From positions 1-64,000 of the forward strand of contig NZ_QOCF01000018.1 of the NCBI RefSeq assembly GCF_003318255.1: a stretch of DNA of 64,000 nt, given 5' to 3'. This DNA is from Ruegeria sp. A3M17. GTDB lineage: Bacteria; Pseudomonadota; Alphaproteobacteria; Rhodobacterales; Rhodobacteraceae. Positions within the stretch are counted from its first letter, which is position 1; the number at the start of each line of letters is the position of its first letter. Shown one piece after another: positions 45,117 through 54,793 of the stretch. Made by a program: the position numbers and the translations under genes. Below the pieces are notes generated by a model. It was not told the DNA's origin. It saw only the letters and a program-made list of their open reading frames with translations, and made no database searches.

Positions 45117-46046
45117 TCAGCAGCTTCCGGGAAAGTGTTTCGCAACTTTCGCGTCCAGATCCAGCGGTCTGTGCCGGATCAACCCATATTCTTCGAGACG
45201 TGCGCGCACGCCGGCATCAGCACCGTTGATTTCGTCGTAAAACGCGCGCAAGCCGTCCTGACCCTGTTCTGTTTCGATCCAGTTGAACAGCTCATTCTTG
45301 TTCAGGCCGCCCAGTTCGCGCGGAACGTTCGGGGACATGCCGGGTTGATAGGACCCGCGCGCCATCCGGAATTGATAGTGGGCCGCCCAGTGGTCCCAAT
45401 CCGGGGCGTGGCGATGACACAGCTCTAACCCCGGCAGTTCGAATTTGCAGGGCAGAAGCTTTTTGTTTTGAAACAAGTTGTGGATGCGAAAGTTCAGCTT
45501 TTCCATGCCTGTGCGGACAAACAACTTACCCTGAACATGGCTGAGGAACCCGCCCAGAACAAAGCCGCCATAGTTGGGATAGATCGACTGCACCATGGCC
45601 GAGCGGTTGGGGCCGCTGGGTATATACGCCTTAAACAGATCCTCGCCGCCTGCCATTTCCTCCATCGGCCGGACGCGGACGGCAGGGGTTTCGGGTGGGA
45701 CGGATTGCAACTGCTCCCGGATAGGTTTTGAGGACCACAAAAACTCATCCACGTCGATATGGGCCAACCAGTCCAGATCCGTGTTGCGATAGGCGAATGT
45801 TGCATGAAGTGTCTGGCGAACCTGATGGCGGTCCGGGCGGTCACGCTTGCGATTCCCCCAAAAGGCATCATCACAGATTCGCGCCCTGACTTTCGGGTGT
45901 TTCTTCAGCGTCTGGTGCGCCTCACGATTGGGTTCGTCCAGATAGATGTACAGATAGTCCGCACCCAGATCGAGGTGATGGGCTGCGAACTTCAGTATAT
46001 TCTCGGTCGGCCCGCGGACCATGGACACGATACCCCAGGTCGTCAT
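45117..46046 (-). CDS. Glycosyltransferase family 2-like protein
   Basis: A 309-aa protein of the group with an N-terminal GT-A-like core (TTWGIVSMVRGPTENILKFA, LDWLAHIDVDEFLW as the DxD-type motif near residue 100) and NKKLLPCKFELPGLELCHRHAPDW with two conserved Cys later. It probably transfers a sugar to a cell-surface or secreted glycan. Same strand and 4-nt overlap with the hypothetical gene at 46043, which is downstream of prfC; the three form a run. Confidence 0.8.
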   Translation of the reverse strand: MTTWGIVSMVRGPTENILKFAAHHLDLGADYLYIYLDEPNREAHQTLKKHPKVRARICDDAFWGNRKRDRPDRHQVRQTLHATFAYRNTDLDWLAHIDVDEFLWSSKPIREQLQSVPPETPAVRVRPMEEMAGGEDLFKAYIPSGPNRSAMVQSIYPNYGGFVLGGFLSHVQGKLFVRTGMEKLNFRIHNLFQNKKLLPCKFELPGLELCHRHAPDWDHWAAHYQFRMARGSYQPGMSPNVPRELGGLNKNELFNWIETEQGQDGLRAFYDEINGADAGVRARLEEYGLIRHRPLDLDAKVAKHFPGSC

Positions 46047-46798
46047 TCGCGCGCTTCCCTGCGCGCTGTACGAATCTCACGCATTTTGGCCAGGCGTCGG
46101 AACACTGTACCGGGATCGCGATTCAAAGCCCTGAACCGATGATCGGCGAGGGGGGCAATCGTGTCGTCCGTCAGTGCCCGCGTCCAGACCGGAGTCAGGA
46201 TGTTGACGTCTAATCCGCCATTCTCGAGCGAGAAACCGTCCATCTCCATCGGCAGTTCAGCATTTGCCTTGCGCCTGAATGAATATGATTGATCGGGCGA
46301 ATGGCCGGAAAACAAACGCTCAAATTCGTAGAGCTTCATAAGACCGAACAGCATACGCATTGAGTGCCCGACTTCACGTTGTGTGGGTGTGGCGCCGTGA
46401 TCGGCAAATGTCTGAACTGAAGACACCTGCCAACGCAGATCAAGCTGTTGCAACAGATGATCCGAATGTTCGGCCCACAATCGGCAAAACAGGGCCGGCG
46501 CGTGGTTCGGCCAAGATCGTTTGCGCAGGATCGAGATGAGCTGCGCGTTCAGAAAAGCCAGTTCAGATTTTCCGACGAATTCCTGCGCGATATGTCTGCG
46601 TTTGCGCGTCCAGGATGTATCCGCCTGGCCGGGTTGCGACCGTGTTGCGCTTTCAGGAACAATCTGACGCGCCAAAGCGGTCAGATCGGTATCTTCCGCT
46701 GGCAATACCTCGTCCAGGAAGTCGAAAGGCGCTCGTCGCCTTTCGAACCTGTTTTGTAGGGCGGGCAAGCCACCCGAATACGTTAGGTCATCATCCAT
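46043..46798 (-). CDS. Hypothetical protein between prfC and a glycosyltransferase gene
   Basis: A 251-aa soluble protein with no motif that I recognise. It starts MDDDLTYSGGLPALQNRFERR; a conserved-looking basic segment (WTRKRRHIAQEFVGKSELAF) and RWQVSSVQTFADHGATP follow. Helix content appears high. ATG start with a poor ribosome site. The 4-nt overlap with the glycosyltransferase gene points to a joint function, perhaps regulation of or substrate supply to that enzyme. Confidence 0.7.
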   Translation of the reverse strand: MDDDLTYSGGLPALQNRFERRRAPFDFLDEVLPAEDTDLTALARQIVPESATRSQPGQADTSWTRKRRHIAQEFVGKSELAFLNAQLISILRKRSWPNHAPALFCRLWAEHSDHLLQQLDLRWQVSSVQTFADHGATPTQREVGHSMRMLFGLMKLYEFERLFSGHSPDQSYSFRRKANAELPMEMDGFSLENGGLDVNILTPVWTRALTDDTIAPLADHRFRALNRDPGTVFRRLAKMREIRTARREARE

Positions 46799-46819
46799 TC
46801 GTACTTTCGGCCCGTGCCA

Positions 46820-48427
46820 TCACGCCATCATCTCTTTCGTGGCCGTCAGGTTCAATTCGGGATAGTCGCGGACGACCCGGTCGATGTCCCACTGCAGGCG
46901 CGTCAGATAAACGATATCGCCGTCATGATCATGGGCGATGTGCTGCTTGTTGGCGTCGACGAACTTCTCGACTTCGGCCTTGTCGCCGCTTACCCAGCGG
47001 GCCGAGGTGAATTGCGACGCCTCAAAGCGCACGGGCAGGCCGTATTCCATCTCAATCCGGCTGGCGAGCACTTCGAATTGCAACGCGCCGACGACGCCCA
47101 CGATAAAGCCCGACCCGATCGAAGGTTTGAACACCTTCGCGGCGCCTTCCTCGGCAAATTGCATCAGAGCCTTTTCCAGATGCTTGGCCTTCATTGGATC
47201 GCCGGGGCGCACGGTTTGCAGCAGTTCCGGCGCGAAAGAGGGGATGCCGGTCACCCGGATCGCTTCGCCTTCGGTCAGCGTGTCGCCGATGCGCAATTGC
47301 CCGTGGTTGGGGATGCCGATGATATCACCGGCCCAGGCCTCTTCGGCCAGTTCGCGGTCGGACGCCAAAAACAGCACAGGGTTCGAAATCGCCATCGGCT
47401 TTTTCGACCGCACGTGGGTCAGTTTCATACCACGCTTGAAATGGCCCGATGCAATGCGGACAAAGGCCACGCGGTCACGGTGCTTGGGGTCCATATTTGC
47501 CTGAACCTTGAAAACAAAACCGGCGACCTTCTTTTCTTCCGGTGCGATTTGACGCGGTTCGGCAGACTGGATCTGCGGCTGCGGGCCGTAAGCGCCGATG
47601 CCCTCCATCAATTCCTTGACACCGAACGAGTTGATGGCCGAGCCAAACCAGATCGGGGTCATATGCCCCTCAAGTACCGCCTGCGGGTCCATGGCGGGCA
47701 GCAGTTCGCGCGCCATCTCAACCTCTTCCAGGAACTTTTCCAACAGGTGCTCGGGCACGTGTTCGGCCAGTTTTGGATCGTCCAGACCGTTGATTTCGAT
47801 GCTTTCGGCCACCTTGTTACGGTCGGCGCGGTCCATCAGTTCCAACCGGTCGCGCAGCATGTCATAGCAGCCGATGAAATCGCGACCCACGCCGATGGGC
47901 CATGCCGCAGGGGTGACGTCGATGGCCAGCATTTCCTGAATTTCGTCGATGATCTCGAACGTGTCGCGGCTTTCGCGGTCCATCTTGTTACAGAAGGTCA
48001 GGATCGGCAGATCACGCAGGCGACAAACCTCGAACAGTTTCTGTGTCTGGCTTTCTACACCCTTCGCGCCGTCGATTACCATCACGGCGGCGTCCACAGC
48101 GGTCAGCGTGCGATAGGTGTCTTCCGAGAAATCGCTGTGACCGGGCGTATCCACCAGATTGAACCTGAAGGTGTCATAGTCAAAGGACATCGCTGATGCG
48201 GAAACCGAGATACCGCGATCCTTCTCCATCTGCATAAAGTCCGAACGGGTCCGCCGGGCTTCGCCCTTGGCGCGCACCTGACCAGCCATCTGAATCGCGC
48301 CCCCGTACAACAGGAACTTTTCAGTCAGCGTCGTTTTGCCAGCATCCGGGTGCGAGATGATGGCGAATGTCCGGCGCCGGGCGATCTCGGGCGGCAAAAC
48401 GGGTTGGTTGGTGGCAGTATCAAGCAT
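46820..48427 (-). CDS. prfC: Peptide chain release factor 3
   Basis: A 535-aa GTPase that removes RF1/RF2 from the ribosome after termination. G1 SHPDAGKTTLTE, switch I RGISVSASAM, G3 VDTPGHSDF, G4 NKMDRE, domain II and the C-terminal RF3 domain are all seen. Start MLDTATNQ fits the family; the open frame upstream is not conserved-looking. It lies 21 nt upstream of the hypothetical gene at 46043. Confidence 0.96.
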   Translation of the reverse strand: MLDTATNQPVLPPEIARRRTFAIISHPDAGKTTLTEKFLLYGGAIQMAGQVRAKGEARRTRSDFMQMEKDRGISVSASAMSFDYDTFRFNLVDTPGHSDFSEDTYRTLTAVDAAVMVIDGAKGVESQTQKLFEVCRLRDLPILTFCNKMDRESRDTFEIIDEIQEMLAIDVTPAAWPIGVGRDFIGCYDMLRDRLELMDRADRNKVAESIEINGLDDPKLAEHVPEHLLEKFLEEVEMARELLPAMDPQAVLEGHMTPIWFGSAINSFGVKELMEGIGAYGPQPQIQSAEPRQIAPEEKKVAGFVFKVQANMDPKHRDRVAFVRIASGHFKRGMKLTHVRSKKPMAISNPVLFLASDRELAEEAWAGDIIGIPNHGQLRIGDTLTEGEAIRVTGIPSFAPELLQTVRPGDPMKAKHLEKALMQFAEEGAAKVFKPSIGSGFIVGVVGALQFEVLASRIEMEYGLPVRFEASQFTSARWVSGDKAEVEKFVDANKQHIAHDHDGDIVYLTRLQWDIDRVVRDYPELNLTATKEMMA

Positions 48428-48536
48428 GAACGCGCGTATATGCGGGGAATTCTGCCGAGGCAAGACAAAGGGGGTGTTCAGAATCGCCCGACCATGGCAA
48501 AAAGAACATATAGTGAACAAATGATGGAGAGGTGTG

Positions 48537-48899
48537 ATGAATTTAAAAGAAATCGCAAACGAACTGGTCGCTGGTTGCCGCGAGGGTCGGGCCAAAGCGA
48601 ATTTGGATAAGCTCTATGCAGACAATGCCGTTTCTGTCGAAGCTGTGGATTACTCGGGTATGGGGCGCGAAGTCGCCGGGCGCGACGCGATCCGCGGCAA
48701 ACACGAATGGTGGGAAGGCGCACATGATGTAACCGAAGCTTCGGTAAGTGACCCATTTGTGCATGGTGAGGACCGCTTTGCCGTGATTTTCGAAGTGAAG
48801 GGTACTGTTCTGGAAAGCGGTGACAGCTTTGATATGCGCGAAGTCGCCATTTACCACGTCGCGGATGGCAAGATCGTGCGCGAAGAGTTCTTTTATTAA
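48537..48899 (+). CDS. SnoaL-like (NTF2-fold) protein
   Basis: A 120-aa single-domain protein of the NTF2-like fold: helix with LYADNAVSVEAVDYSGMG, then GRDAIRGKHEWW, the strand VHGEDRFAVIFEVKGTVL, and the terminal AIYHVADGKIVREEFFY, a typical SnoaL end. No catalytic residues are certain. ATG at 48537 has GGAGAGG upstream. It is divergent from prfC and 68 nt upstream of an SDR gene. Confidence 0.85.
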   Translation: MNLKEIANELVAGCREGRAKANLDKLYADNAVSVEAVDYSGMGREVAGRDAIRGKHEWWEGAHDVTEASVSDPFVHGEDRFAVIFEVKGTVLESGDSFDMREVAIYHVADGKIVREEFFY

Positions 48900-48967
48900 C
48901 GTGTTTTGGATTCTGGTCTTCCCTGAAAGGCTGGTGCTAGATGTGCGGCAAAGACAGGGAGGATCAG

Positions 48968-49747
48968 ATGGATCTTGGGATCAAAGGTAAACGTGCGCTG
49001 GTTTGTGCCAGCAGCAAGGGTTTGGGTCTGGGCTGTGCCGAGGCATTGGCCGCGGCCGGTGTTGATCTGGTGATGAACGCGCGCGGGTCTGAGGCTTTGG
49101 AAGCCGAGGCCACGCGTCTGCGATCTGAACATGGGGTGGACGTGCAAACCGTCGCCTGCGATGTGACCTCGGTTGACGGGCAAGAGCAGGTGATAAAAGT
49201 CGCGCAGAATGTTGATATTCTTGTGACAAATGCCGGTGGCCCGCCGCCCGGTTTGTGGTCGGACTGGGATCGTGACGATTTTATTAAGGCGCTGGACTCT
49301 AACATGCTGACGCCGATTGCCTTCATGAAGGCACTGTTACCGGGGATGATGGACAAGGGCTGGGGCCGGGTGGTGAATATCACCTCGCAATCTGTACGCG
49401 CACCGATCCCAGCGCTGGGTCTGTCGAATGCAGCCCGCACCGGTTTGACAGGCTATGTTGCCGGAACAGCGCGTCAGGTGGCGCCGAAAGGGGTAACGAT
49501 CAATAACTTGCTGCCTGGCATTCATGCCACCGACCGGGCGGATTCGTTGGATGGCGGTGTCGCCGCGCAAAAAGGAATTTCGATAGACGAGGCGCGCGCT
49601 GAACGCGCGGCAACCATCCCGGCGCGACGGTATGGAACGCGTGAAGAATTCGGTGCAGCCTGTGCGTTCCTGTGTTCGCAGAATGCGGGTTTCATTGTCG
49701 GGCAGAACATACTGCTGGATGGTGGCGCCACCAACCTGACGATGTGA
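48968..49747 (+). CDS. Atypical SDR-family protein lacking the catalytic Tyr and Lys
   Basis: A 259-aa short-chain dehydrogenase-like protein. The cofactor loop is ASSKGLGLG (14-22) and NAGGPPPG (88-95), and the central segment reads ITSQSVRAPIPALGLSNAAR. Aligned on the following GL(T)G helix, Tyr is Ser153 and Lys is Arg157. Similar SNAAR forms occur in an SDR subgroup with normal catalytic residues missing, so it may have altered chemistry or be a non-catalytic member. RBS GGGAGG. It precedes the AlkC/D-like gene by 2 nt. Confidence 0.85.
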   Translation: MDLGIKGKRALVCASSKGLGLGCAEALAAAGVDLVMNARGSEALEAEATRLRSEHGVDVQTVACDVTSVDGQEQVIKVAQNVDILVTNAGGPPPGLWSDWDRDDFIKALDSNMLTPIAFMKALLPGMMDKGWGRVVNITSQSVRAPIPALGLSNAARTGLTGYVAGTARQVAPKGVTINNLLPGIHATDRADSLDGGVAAQKGISIDEARAERAATIPARRYGTREEFGAACAFLCSQNAGFIVGQNILLDGGATNLTM

Positions 49748-49749
49748 TC

Positions 49750-50862
49750 ATGGCTCAAAACTTCTCGCTTAAAGATCAACTGTTTAATGTCGAAAAGACC
49801 CGCTATTTGGCGGGGCTTTTCGCGGGCGCGGACCCGTCCTTTGATGCTGAGGCGTTTGAGGCGCAGGTCATGTCGCGTCTGCTGGATCTGGAGCTGAAAG
49901 AGAGGATGGCCTGGATCGCCGAATGCCTGCAACAGGCGGTGCCGGGCGACTTGCCTCAGATCGCACCTACGCTGCTGCGCGCCTTGCCGCCGCCTCTGGA
50001 TCCCGGCAAAACGGATGATGATTTTGGTGATTTCATCTTTGCTCCGCTGGGTGACTGGGTTGTTGCCGTGGGGATGGATCATCCGGAGCAGTCATTGGAT
50101 GTGGTTGAGGAATTGACCCAAAGATTTTCAATGGAATGGGCCATACGTCCGTTCCTCAACACCCATCAGGAACAGGTGCTGGCGCGGATGCAGGAGTGGT
50201 GCGCGCATGACAGCTATCACGTGCGCCGGCTGGTCAGCGAAGGCACAAGACCGCGTTTGCCTTGGGGGCAGGCGGTCGGGCTGGAATTGACCGATCCGCT
50301 GCCTCTACTGGATCGGCTGCATGCCGATGGAACGCGTTATGTCACCCGGTCGGTTGCCAACCATCTGAATGACATCACCAAGAAAGACCCCGATCTGGTT
50401 TTGGACCGGTTGCAGGATTGGACTAGGAACGGACAGCAGGATCAGGCTGAGATGGGCTGGATGACCTCGCACACATTGCGCGGGCTTGTGAAAGCGGGTC
50501 ATCCGCGCGCCATGAAGATGCTGGGCTTTGACCCGGATGCGAAGGTTTCGGCCGATGTCACCATCAAGGGTGATGCCCGGATCGGTGGTGCGCTGGAATT
50601 CGATGTAATGCTGAGTGGTAACGGCGACCAACCTGTTTTGGTGGATTACATTGTTCATTTTCAAAGGCCTGGGGGTAAAACCTCAGCCAAAGTGCACAAG
50701 CTGAAACAGTCCGCGTTGGCAGATGGTGCTCTTACCCTGACCAAAAAGCACAAGCTTAAAGGTGATGCGACCACGTTCAAACTGATCCCCGGTGCGCATC
50801 GGCTTGAGATTCAGGTGAACGGCAAACTGCGCGCGGGTGTTGATTTCGAACTGTTGGCATAA
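49750..50862 (+). CDS. DNA alkylation repair protein (AlkC/AlkD-like HEAT-repeat protein)
   Basis: A 370-aa protein of helical HEAT-like repeats. Segments EWAIRPFLNTHQEQVLARM, HDSYHVRRLVSEGTRPRLPW and TRYVTRSVANHLNDITKKDP fit AlkC/COG4335, DNA glycosylases acting on N3-/N7-alkylated purines. The C-terminal ~90 residues are predicted to be beta-rich and do not look like the catalytic core. ATG at 49750 is 2 nt after the SDR stop. Confidence 0.8.
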   Translation: MAQNFSLKDQLFNVEKTRYLAGLFAGADPSFDAEAFEAQVMSRLLDLELKERMAWIAECLQQAVPGDLPQIAPTLLRALPPPLDPGKTDDDFGDFIFAPLGDWVVAVGMDHPEQSLDVVEELTQRFSMEWAIRPFLNTHQEQVLARMQEWCAHDSYHVRRLVSEGTRPRLPWGQAVGLELTDPLPLLDRLHADGTRYVTRSVANHLNDITKKDPDLVLDRLQDWTRNGQQDQAEMGWMTSHTLRGLVKAGHPRAMKMLGFDPDAKVSADVTIKGDARIGGALEFDVMLSGNGDQPVLVDYIVHFQRPGGKTSAKVHKLKQSALADGALTLTKKHKLKGDATTFKLIPGAHRLEIQVNGKLRAGVDFELLA

Positions 50863-50967
50863 CCCCTAAAACCCCTCACGCTTTCGCCAGATTATTAAGG
50901 CCCGGATTGCGCCAAGCCCCGCGCTGCTTTAGCTGCTATGCAGCCATCAGACAGAAGGATGACCGCG

Positions 50968-52014
50968 ATGAAGCATGAGGCAGTGCAGAATTACTATGGC
51001 GAAGTCTTGCAGGGCAGCTCGGATTTGCAGACAAACGCGTGTTGTACGCCTGATGACATGCCGGATCATGTCAAAAAGATCCTGTCGAAAATTCATGATG
51101 AAGTTCTGACGCGCTACTATGGTTGCGGTCTGATCGCTCCGCACGACCTTGAGGGGATGAGCATTCTGGATCTCGGCTGTGGTGCGGGACGTGACGTTTA
51201 TGCCCTGTCTGCAATGGTAGGTGAAAAGGGGCGCGTTGTGGGTGTGGACATGACGCCGGAGCAACTGGGCATCGCGCGCGCGTATCAGGACTACCACGCG
51301 CAAGCCTTTGGGCATTCAGTCAGCAATGTAGAATTCCACCATGGCTATATCGAAAAGCTGGACGAGCTTGACCTAGAACCCGGTTCTTTTGACATCATCG
51401 TCTCGAACTGCGTGATCAATCTGGCCACCGATAAAGAGGCTGTTTTGCGTGGCGCGCATCGGTTGCTGAGAGACGGGGGCGAGATGTATTTCTCGGACGT
51501 CTACGCCGACCGCCGAGTGCCTAAAGAGATGGCCGAGGATGAGGTTTTGTACGGTGAATGCCTGTCCGGCGCGTTGTATTGGAACGATTTCCTGTCGATG
51601 TCGCGCAAAGCGGGCTTTGGCGATCCGCGCCGTGTCACGCATCGTCCGCTGACCATCGAAAACGCGGTTCTGGAAGAGCGCGTCGCACCGCTTAAGTTCC
51701 TGTCCGCCACCTACCGTCTGTTCAAGCTGCCCGAGTTGGAACCAGACTGCGAGGATTACGGCCAGGCCGTGATCTACAAGGGCACCATCCCGAACGCCCA
51801 GCATCTGTTCGAACTGGATGATCACCACGCGATCGAGGCAGGCAAGGTTTTTCCTGTCTGCGGCAATACGTGGATGATGTTGAAAGATACGCGTTTTGCG
51901 CGGCATTTTGAGTTCATTGGCGATTTCTCGACCCACTATGGAATTTTCGAAGGCTGCGGCGGTGAAAGCCCGTTCGAGGCCACGGGGGAGGCCCCATCCG
52001 GCGGCTGTTGCTGA
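50968..52014 (+). CDS. Arsenite methyltransferase (ArsM)-like protein with C-terminal cysteine tail
   Basis: A 348-aa class I methyltransferase. SAM motif SILDLGCGAGRDVYAL (65-80), SNCVINLATDK (146-156), LLRDGG and YGECLSGALYW (195-205). Cysteines at 25/26, 53, 148 and 198 match the arsenic-coordinating layout of ArsM enzymes, and the tail ends GGCC with another Cys at 330. It would methylate arsenite to volatile or less toxic forms. There is no ars operon nearby and no arsR, so regulation is not evident. ATG at 50968; 50959 is a possible alternative. Confidence 0.85.
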   Translation: MKHEAVQNYYGEVLQGSSDLQTNACCTPDDMPDHVKKILSKIHDEVLTRYYGCGLIAPHDLEGMSILDLGCGAGRDVYALSAMVGEKGRVVGVDMTPEQLGIARAYQDYHAQAFGHSVSNVEFHHGYIEKLDELDLEPGSFDIIVSNCVINLATDKEAVLRGAHRLLRDGGEMYFSDVYADRRVPKEMAEDEVLYGECLSGALYWNDFLSMSRKAGFGDPRRVTHRPLTIENAVLEERVAPLKFLSATYRLFKLPELEPDCEDYGQAVIYKGTIPNAQHLFELDDHHAIEAGKVFPVCGNTWMMLKDTRFARHFEFIGDFSTHYGIFEGCGGESPFEATGEAPSGGCC

Positions 52015-52094
52015 TCTCTTGCACCTGAGGGGCGGGGTTGTTATCCCCGCCTAAGCCCGATGGAATTGATCGGGAAAGGCAACGGGGCCCATCG

Positions 52095-53180
52095 GTGACA
52101 GAAAACGCTACTCCTCCTCGACTGGAAATCCGAAATCTGGTCGCCCGGTATGAAGGGCGGGTTGTTGTGGATGACGTCTCGCTGACGGTGCGGGCGGGGC
52201 AGGTGACCTGTTTGTTGGGGCCTTCAGGCTGCGGCAAGTCCACGACGCTGCGCATGATCGCGGGCGTCGAGATGCAGGAATCCGGTGAAATCTACGTCGA
52301 TGGCAAGCTGATCTGTGACACGGTGTTTCGTGTACCGCCCGAACGGCGCGAAATAGGGCTGATGTTTCAGGACTTTGCCCTGTTTCCGCATCTCAGCGTT
52401 GCCGACAATGTGGCCTTTGGCCTGAAGGGGCATAGGGACGAAAAACGCGCCCGCGTCGAAGCGCTGCTGCGCAAGGTCGACCTGATGCGTTTCGTCGACG
52501 ACTACCCGCATCATCTGTCAGGTGGCGAGCAGCAACGTGTGGCACTGGCCCGCGCATTGGCCCCGCGTCCGCGGATCATGTTGATGGATGAGCCTTTCTC
52601 GGGCCTCGACAACCGGTTGCGGGACGGCATTCGGGATGAAACGCTTGCGATCCTTAAGGAAGAGGACGCCGCTGTTGTTCTAGTCACGCATGAGCCAGAA
52701 GAAGCGATGCGCATGGCGGATGAAATCGCCCTGATGCGGCGCGGTAAAGTCGTGCAACAAGGCGCGCCCTACAACGTCTTTACCCGCCCGGCGGACAAGG
52801 CGGCGGTGGCGTTTTTTAGTGATATCAATGTTTTGCCATCTAAAGTGAATGGAGCCTTGGCGGAAACGCCATTCGGGCAATTTCTGGCACCCGGCGTTCC
52901 GGACAATACGGATGTTGAGATCGTATTCCGCCCACAGCATGTGCGGCTGGATTTTGACCGTAACGGCAAGGGGCCGCTGCCGACACCGACCGACGGCGTT
53001 GCCGCGCGGGGCGTGGTCGAGCGGGCACGGTTTTTGGGCAACGAAAGCCTTGTTGAATTTCGGATGGACCATGACGGCTCGATCCTGAGGGCAACGGTGC
53101 CCAATGTCTTTGTTCCCAGTCCGGGACGGGTCATGTGGCTGACCATTCGTCGCGACAGGTGTTTCGTTTTCCCGGTTTAG
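52095..53180 (+). CDS. ABC transporter ATP-binding protein (FbpC/PotA type)
   Basis: A 361-aa ATPase subunit. Walker A GPSGCGKSTT, Q-loop FQDFALFPHL, signature LSGGEQQRVALARAL, Walker B IMLMDEPFSGLD and the switch His THEPEEAM. The C-terminal ~120 residues form a TOBE-like domain. Family members power import of iron, polyamines, sulphate or similar. No permease or binding-protein gene is adjacent, so partners must be elsewhere. GTG start at 52095 with GGGG upstream. Confidence 0.85.
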   Translation: MTENATPPRLEIRNLVARYEGRVVVDDVSLTVRAGQVTCLLGPSGCGKSTTLRMIAGVEMQESGEIYVDGKLICDTVFRVPPERREIGLMFQDFALFPHLSVADNVAFGLKGHRDEKRARVEALLRKVDLMRFVDDYPHHLSGGEQQRVALARALAPRPRIMLMDEPFSGLDNRLRDGIRDETLAILKEEDAAVVLVTHEPEEAMRMADEIALMRRGKVVQQGAPYNVFTRPADKAAVAFFSDINVLPSKVNGALAETPFGQFLAPGVPDNTDVEIVFRPQHVRLDFDRNGKGPLPTPTDGVAARGVVERARFLGNESLVEFRMDHDGSILRATVPNVFVPSPGRVMWLTIRRDRCFVFPV

Positions 53181-53300
53181 GCTGGAAAGCCACAGTTTAG
53201 CGCCAAGTGGTGCGCGAAAGCATCAGATTGGACGCGCGCTTTGCTTGCCGCGACGCGGGGGCGGGTCTATCAAGGGCAAAACGCCGGGTGGATGGGGCTT

Positions 53301-54083
53301 ATGCGTATACTTCTGACCAATGATGACGGGATCAATGCCCCGGGGCTGATCGCACTTGAGGCGATTGCCGCCGATCTGGCAGGCCCGGATGGCGAGGTTT
53401 GGGTCGTGGCACCTGCGTTCGAACAATCGGGTGTCGGCCACTGCATCAGCTATACCCACCCGATGATGGTCGCCAAGCTTGGCGAACGCCGCTATGCCGC
53501 CGAAGGCTCTCCTGCCGACTGCGTGTTGGCCGGGTTGCACGACGTGATGAAGGACACGCCGCCCGATCTGGTGTTATCCGGTGTGAACCGGGGCAACAAT
53601 TCGGCCGAGAACACGCTGTATTCCGGCACGGTCGGCGGTGCGATGGAAGCCGCCCTGCAGGGTATTCCTGCGATTGCCTTGTCGCAGTATTTCGGGCCGC
53701 GCAACCTGGGTCTGGATGATCCTTTTGAGGCTGCAACGCGATACGGGGCCGACCTTGTGCGGCGAATTCTGAAAGCAACGCCTGAAGAGCAGGGCGATTA
53801 CCGCCTGTTTTACAACGTGAATTTCCCGCCTGTCCCAGCAGGTGAGGTTCTGGGGACGCGCATCGCGCCGCAGGGTTTTCGCCGGGATACCAATTTCTCG
53901 GTTGAACCGCACAGCTCGCCCTCCGGTCGGCGGTTCCTGTGGATCAAGGGCGGCTATCAGCACAATCCGACAGCACCCGGAACCGATGCGGCGGTTAACC
54001 TTGGGGGCTACATCTCGGTCACACCGATGCGTGCGGACCTGACGGCCCATGACGTTCTGGAACAACTGAAGTCGATCGAATGA
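53301..54083 (+). CDS. surE: 5'-nucleotidase SurE
   Basis: A 260-aa metal-dependent phosphatase of nucleoside monophosphates and exopolyphosphate. Metal site [16 protein letters not shown] at the N-terminus, then [21 protein letters not shown] and [10 protein letters not shown]. Start at ATG 53301 is family-standard, with GGGG just upstream. ATGA overlap with pcm, the usual surE-pcm-nlpD stationary-phase arrangement. Confidence 0.96.
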   Translation: MRILLTNDDGINAPGLIALEAIAADLAGPDGEVWVVAPAFEQSGVGHCISYTHPMMVAKLGERRYAAEGSPADCVLAGLHDVMKDTPPDLVLSGVNRGNNSAENTLYSGTVGGAMEAALQGIPAIALSQYFGPRNLGLDDPFEAATRYGADLVRRILKATPEEQGDYRLFYNVNFPPVPAGEVLGTRIAPQGFRRDTNFSVEPHSSPSGRRFLWIKGGYQHNPTAPGTDAAVNLGGYISVTPMRADLTAHDVLEQLKSIE

Positions 54084-54730
54084 GCGGACTTGATCCAGAA
54101 ACAACCATGCAATTCCTCTTCGCCCTGCGGTCGCGCGGAGTAACGGATGCGCGCGTTCTCGCTGCGATGGAACAGGTCGATCGGGGCCGGTTCGTCAAGG
54201 GTCTGTTCGCCGAGCGCGCTTATGAGGATACACCGCTGCCGATCGCCTGTGGCCAGACGATCAGCCAGCCTTCGGTAGTGGGGCTGATGACGCAGGCGCT
54301 GGATGTGCGCCCTCGTGACACGGTGCTGGAGGTTGGTACAGGCTCGGGCTATCAGGCGGCGGTTCTGTCTAAGCTGGCGCGCCGGGTCTATACGGTCGAA
54401 CGTCATAAACGTCTGGTGCGCGAAACCGGCGAGCTGTTTCGCGAATTGGGAATGACCAATGTGACGGCGATGCTGTCGGATGGGTCATTCGGTTTGTCAG
54501 AACAAGCCCCGTTTGATCGAATCATTGTGACCGCCGCCGCCGAGGACCCGCCCGGGCCGCTCTTGGCGCAGCTCAAAATCGGCGGTATCATGGTTTTGCC
54601 GGTGGGACAGTCGGATGCGGTTCAGACCCTGATCCGGGTCAGACGCACCGAGACCGGCCTGGACTATGATGAATTGTTGCCCGTTCGGTTCGTGCCCCTG
54701 CTAGAAGGGCTTGGCAAAGACGGAGCGTAA
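54080..54730 (+). CDS. pcm: Protein-L-isoaspartate O-methyltransferase
   Basis: A 216-aa repair enzyme that methylates L-isoaspartyl residues of damaged proteins. RGRFV near residue 34, [20 protein letters not shown] motif [15 protein letters not shown] and [17 protein letters not shown] (quoted across residues ~145-165), then LPVGQ. Coupled to surE. Confidence 0.96.
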   Translation: MSGLDPETTMQFLFALRSRGVTDARVLAAMEQVDRGRFVKGLFAERAYEDTPLPIACGQTISQPSVVGLMTQALDVRPRDTVLEVGTGSGYQAAVLSKLARRVYTVERHKRLVRETGELFRELGMTNVTAMLSDGSFGLSEQAPFDRIIVTAAAEDPPGPLLAQLKIGGIMVLPVGQSDAVQTLIRVRRTETGLDYDELLPVRFVPLLEGLGKDGA

Positions 54731-54793
54731 AGAAATATTTTGCGATAAGCGCTGGAACCTCGGACAACACGGGCAGGCGGTGAGGACAGTAAA

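Noticed and set aside
46814..48196. 460-residue plus-strand frame antisense to prfC
   Set aside because: High-GC shadow; prfC has all GTPase motifs on the other strand.
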